Origin: JBPOHE01 sp052035915
Lineage (GTDB): Bacteria; Pseudomonadota; Gammaproteobacteria; Chromatiales; Chromatiaceae
DNA: 49,808 bases
Direction of reading: 5' to 3'
Assembly: GCA_052035915.1 (NCBI GenBank)
Contig: JBPOHE010000002.1
Span: 1-49,808 of the forward strand
The translations under genes were made by a program, and so were the position numbers. Below the pieces are notes generated by a model that saw only the letters and a program-made list of their open reading frames with translations, ran no database searches and was not told the DNA's origin. Of this stretch, positions 49,333-49,808 are shown piece after piece; the stretch's first letter is position 1, and every line of letters begins with the position of its first letter.

Positions 49333-49370
49333 ATAAAAACAAAATCCGGTCAGAGCTTCTGAACCGGATT
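49333..49370 (-). terminator. Terminator-like hairpin between the two tRNA genes
   Basis: On the minus strand AATCCGGT (49370-49363), a 12-base loop, ACCGGATT (49350-49343) and then TTGTTTTTAT. It stands between tRNA-Ala and tRNA-Glu, so it could limit read-through or serve as a processing hairpin. Confidence 0.55.
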
Positions 49371-49379
49371 GTTTTGTCT

Positions 49380-49455
49380 TGGTGGAGCCAGGCGGGATCG
49401 AACCGCCGACCTCAACACTGCCAGTGTTGCGCTCTCCCAGCTGAGCTATGGCCCC
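49380..49455 (-). tRNA. tRNA-Ala (GGC)
   Basis: 76 nucleotides with encoded CCA. The acceptor GGGGCCA pairs with TGGCTCC apart from one wobble, the D arm is GCTCAGCTGGGAGAGC, the anticodon loop is CTGGCAG (anticodon GGC), and the T arm is GGCGGTTCGATCCCGCC. Confidence 0.97.
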
Positions 49456-49470
49456 TGCAGCGAAGTCGGC

Positions 49471-49499
49471 ATGGTATTAAAAGCGTCCTTGCTTGTCCA
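49471..49499 (-). promoter_or_regulatory. tRNA-Ala promoter
   Basis: TGGACA (49499-49494), a 17-base spacer, and TACCAT (49476-49471), followed by the GC-rich GCCGAC typical of stringently controlled stable-RNA promoters. Confidence 0.6.
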
Positions 49500-49503
49500 G
49501 ACT

Positions 49504-49808
49504 CATGTGTAGGGAGCAAATAAACTGTCCGGTGTTGTAGCACGTGATCTGTCCGGTGTAGTGGGTGCCGAGGAGGTACCCGATGAACCGAACGAAACTG
49601 TTACAGGAGATCCGGAAGATGAGATTTGAAGAGGCCTATGCGGGGTGGCAAGGCGGGCGATTGAGGCAAGAGGAAGCCGCTCGGCTGTTGGGGGTGTGCG
49701 AACGGACGTTTCGCCGGTATGTGGACCGTTACGAGGAAGAGGGCCTGCCGGGGTTGATCGACAAGCGCTTGGAACAGGTTTCACACCGCCAGGCGCCGGT
49801 GGACGAGG
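49504..49808 (+). mobile_element. Left end of an IS1202/ISNCY-type insertion sequence (runs off the window)
   Basis: The sequence near 49504 begins a stretch with two copies of CTGTCCGGTGT (near 49525 and 49549), then a transposase gene. The exact end cannot be fixed without the other terminus. It begins only a few bases upstream of the -35 box of the tRNA-Ala promoter. Confidence 0.5.
49583..49808 (+). CDS. IS1202/ISNCY-family transposase, N-terminal part
   Basis: 75 codons are visible and the gene continues past the window. The helix-turn-helix start GGRLRQEEAARLLGVCERTF followed by RRYVDRYEEEGLPGLIDKRL and SHRQAPVDE is the standard N-terminus of this family. GAGGAGG lies 6 bases before the ATG. 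No internal stop occurs in the visible part. Confidence 0.8.
   Translation, partial: MNRTKLLQEIRKMRFEEAYAGWQGGRLRQEEAARLLGVCERTFRRYVDRYEEEGLPGLIDKRLEQVSHRQAPVDE

Overview
The window reads as chromosome of a GC-rich gammaproteobacterium, most like the Chromatiales (purple or sulfur-oxidising lineages). This rests on gene content (bioB-bioF-bioH-bioC, glyQS-gmhB-plsC-gyrB, tamB/tamA, recC/recB/recD, thiC) and on dense intergenic palindromes. I could not run a search, so the taxonomy is inference.

Layout. 0-2.5 kb: a small secreted phospholipase A2-like protein, one copy of a 149-bp MITE, and an IS110-family transposase whose conserved Glu is replaced by Lys. 2.5-6.3 kb: a minus-strand biotin operon, bioB-bioF-bioH-bioC, under a clear sigma70 promoter, divergent from comF. 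7.3-14.8 kb: a plus-strand housekeeping block glyQ-glyS-(MazG-like)-gmhB-plsC-gyrB, the content that flanks gyrB near the origin in pseudomonads. 15-23 kb: a Met-rich membrane protein, several palindromic repeats, tamB-tamA in an unusual order, and a secreted ricin-B-type lectin. 23-35 kb: argC behind a probable small RNA or attenuator leader, then recD, recB and recC with an Uma2-family nuclease gene inserted backwards between recC and recB. 35-37.4 kb: an AT-rich orphan gene in what looks like a textbook integron gene cassette (attC present, no integrase in the window), followed by a BrnT/BrnA-like toxin-antitoxin pair whose toxin gene is split by the MITE. 37.5-40 kb: a DOMON-like remnant and thiC with a TPP-type leader. 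40-48.5 kb: an integrase remnant and a minus-strand type I restriction-modification operon (RHH protein, hsdM, hsdS, a 47-codon ORF, a PIN toxin-antitoxin pair, hsdR, YgjP-like metallopeptidase). 48.6-49.8 kb: a third MITE copy, tRNA-Ala and tRNA-Glu, and the start of an IS1202/ISNCY-type element.

The most notable items are: (i) a dispersed intergenic repeat of about 120 bp with two inner TTGTTCT-N7-AGAACAA hairpins inside GC-rich outer arms (four full copies and one half copy between 14.9 and 35.0 kb); (ii) the near-identical 149-bp MITE in three copies with TNA target duplications, one of which inactivates a toxin gene; (iii) the solitary integron cassette; (iv) a ~90-nt promoter-to-terminator transcription unit upstream of argC; (v) a toxin-antitoxin pair embedded inside the hsd operon; (vi) a palindromic repeat carried in frame inside hsdM.
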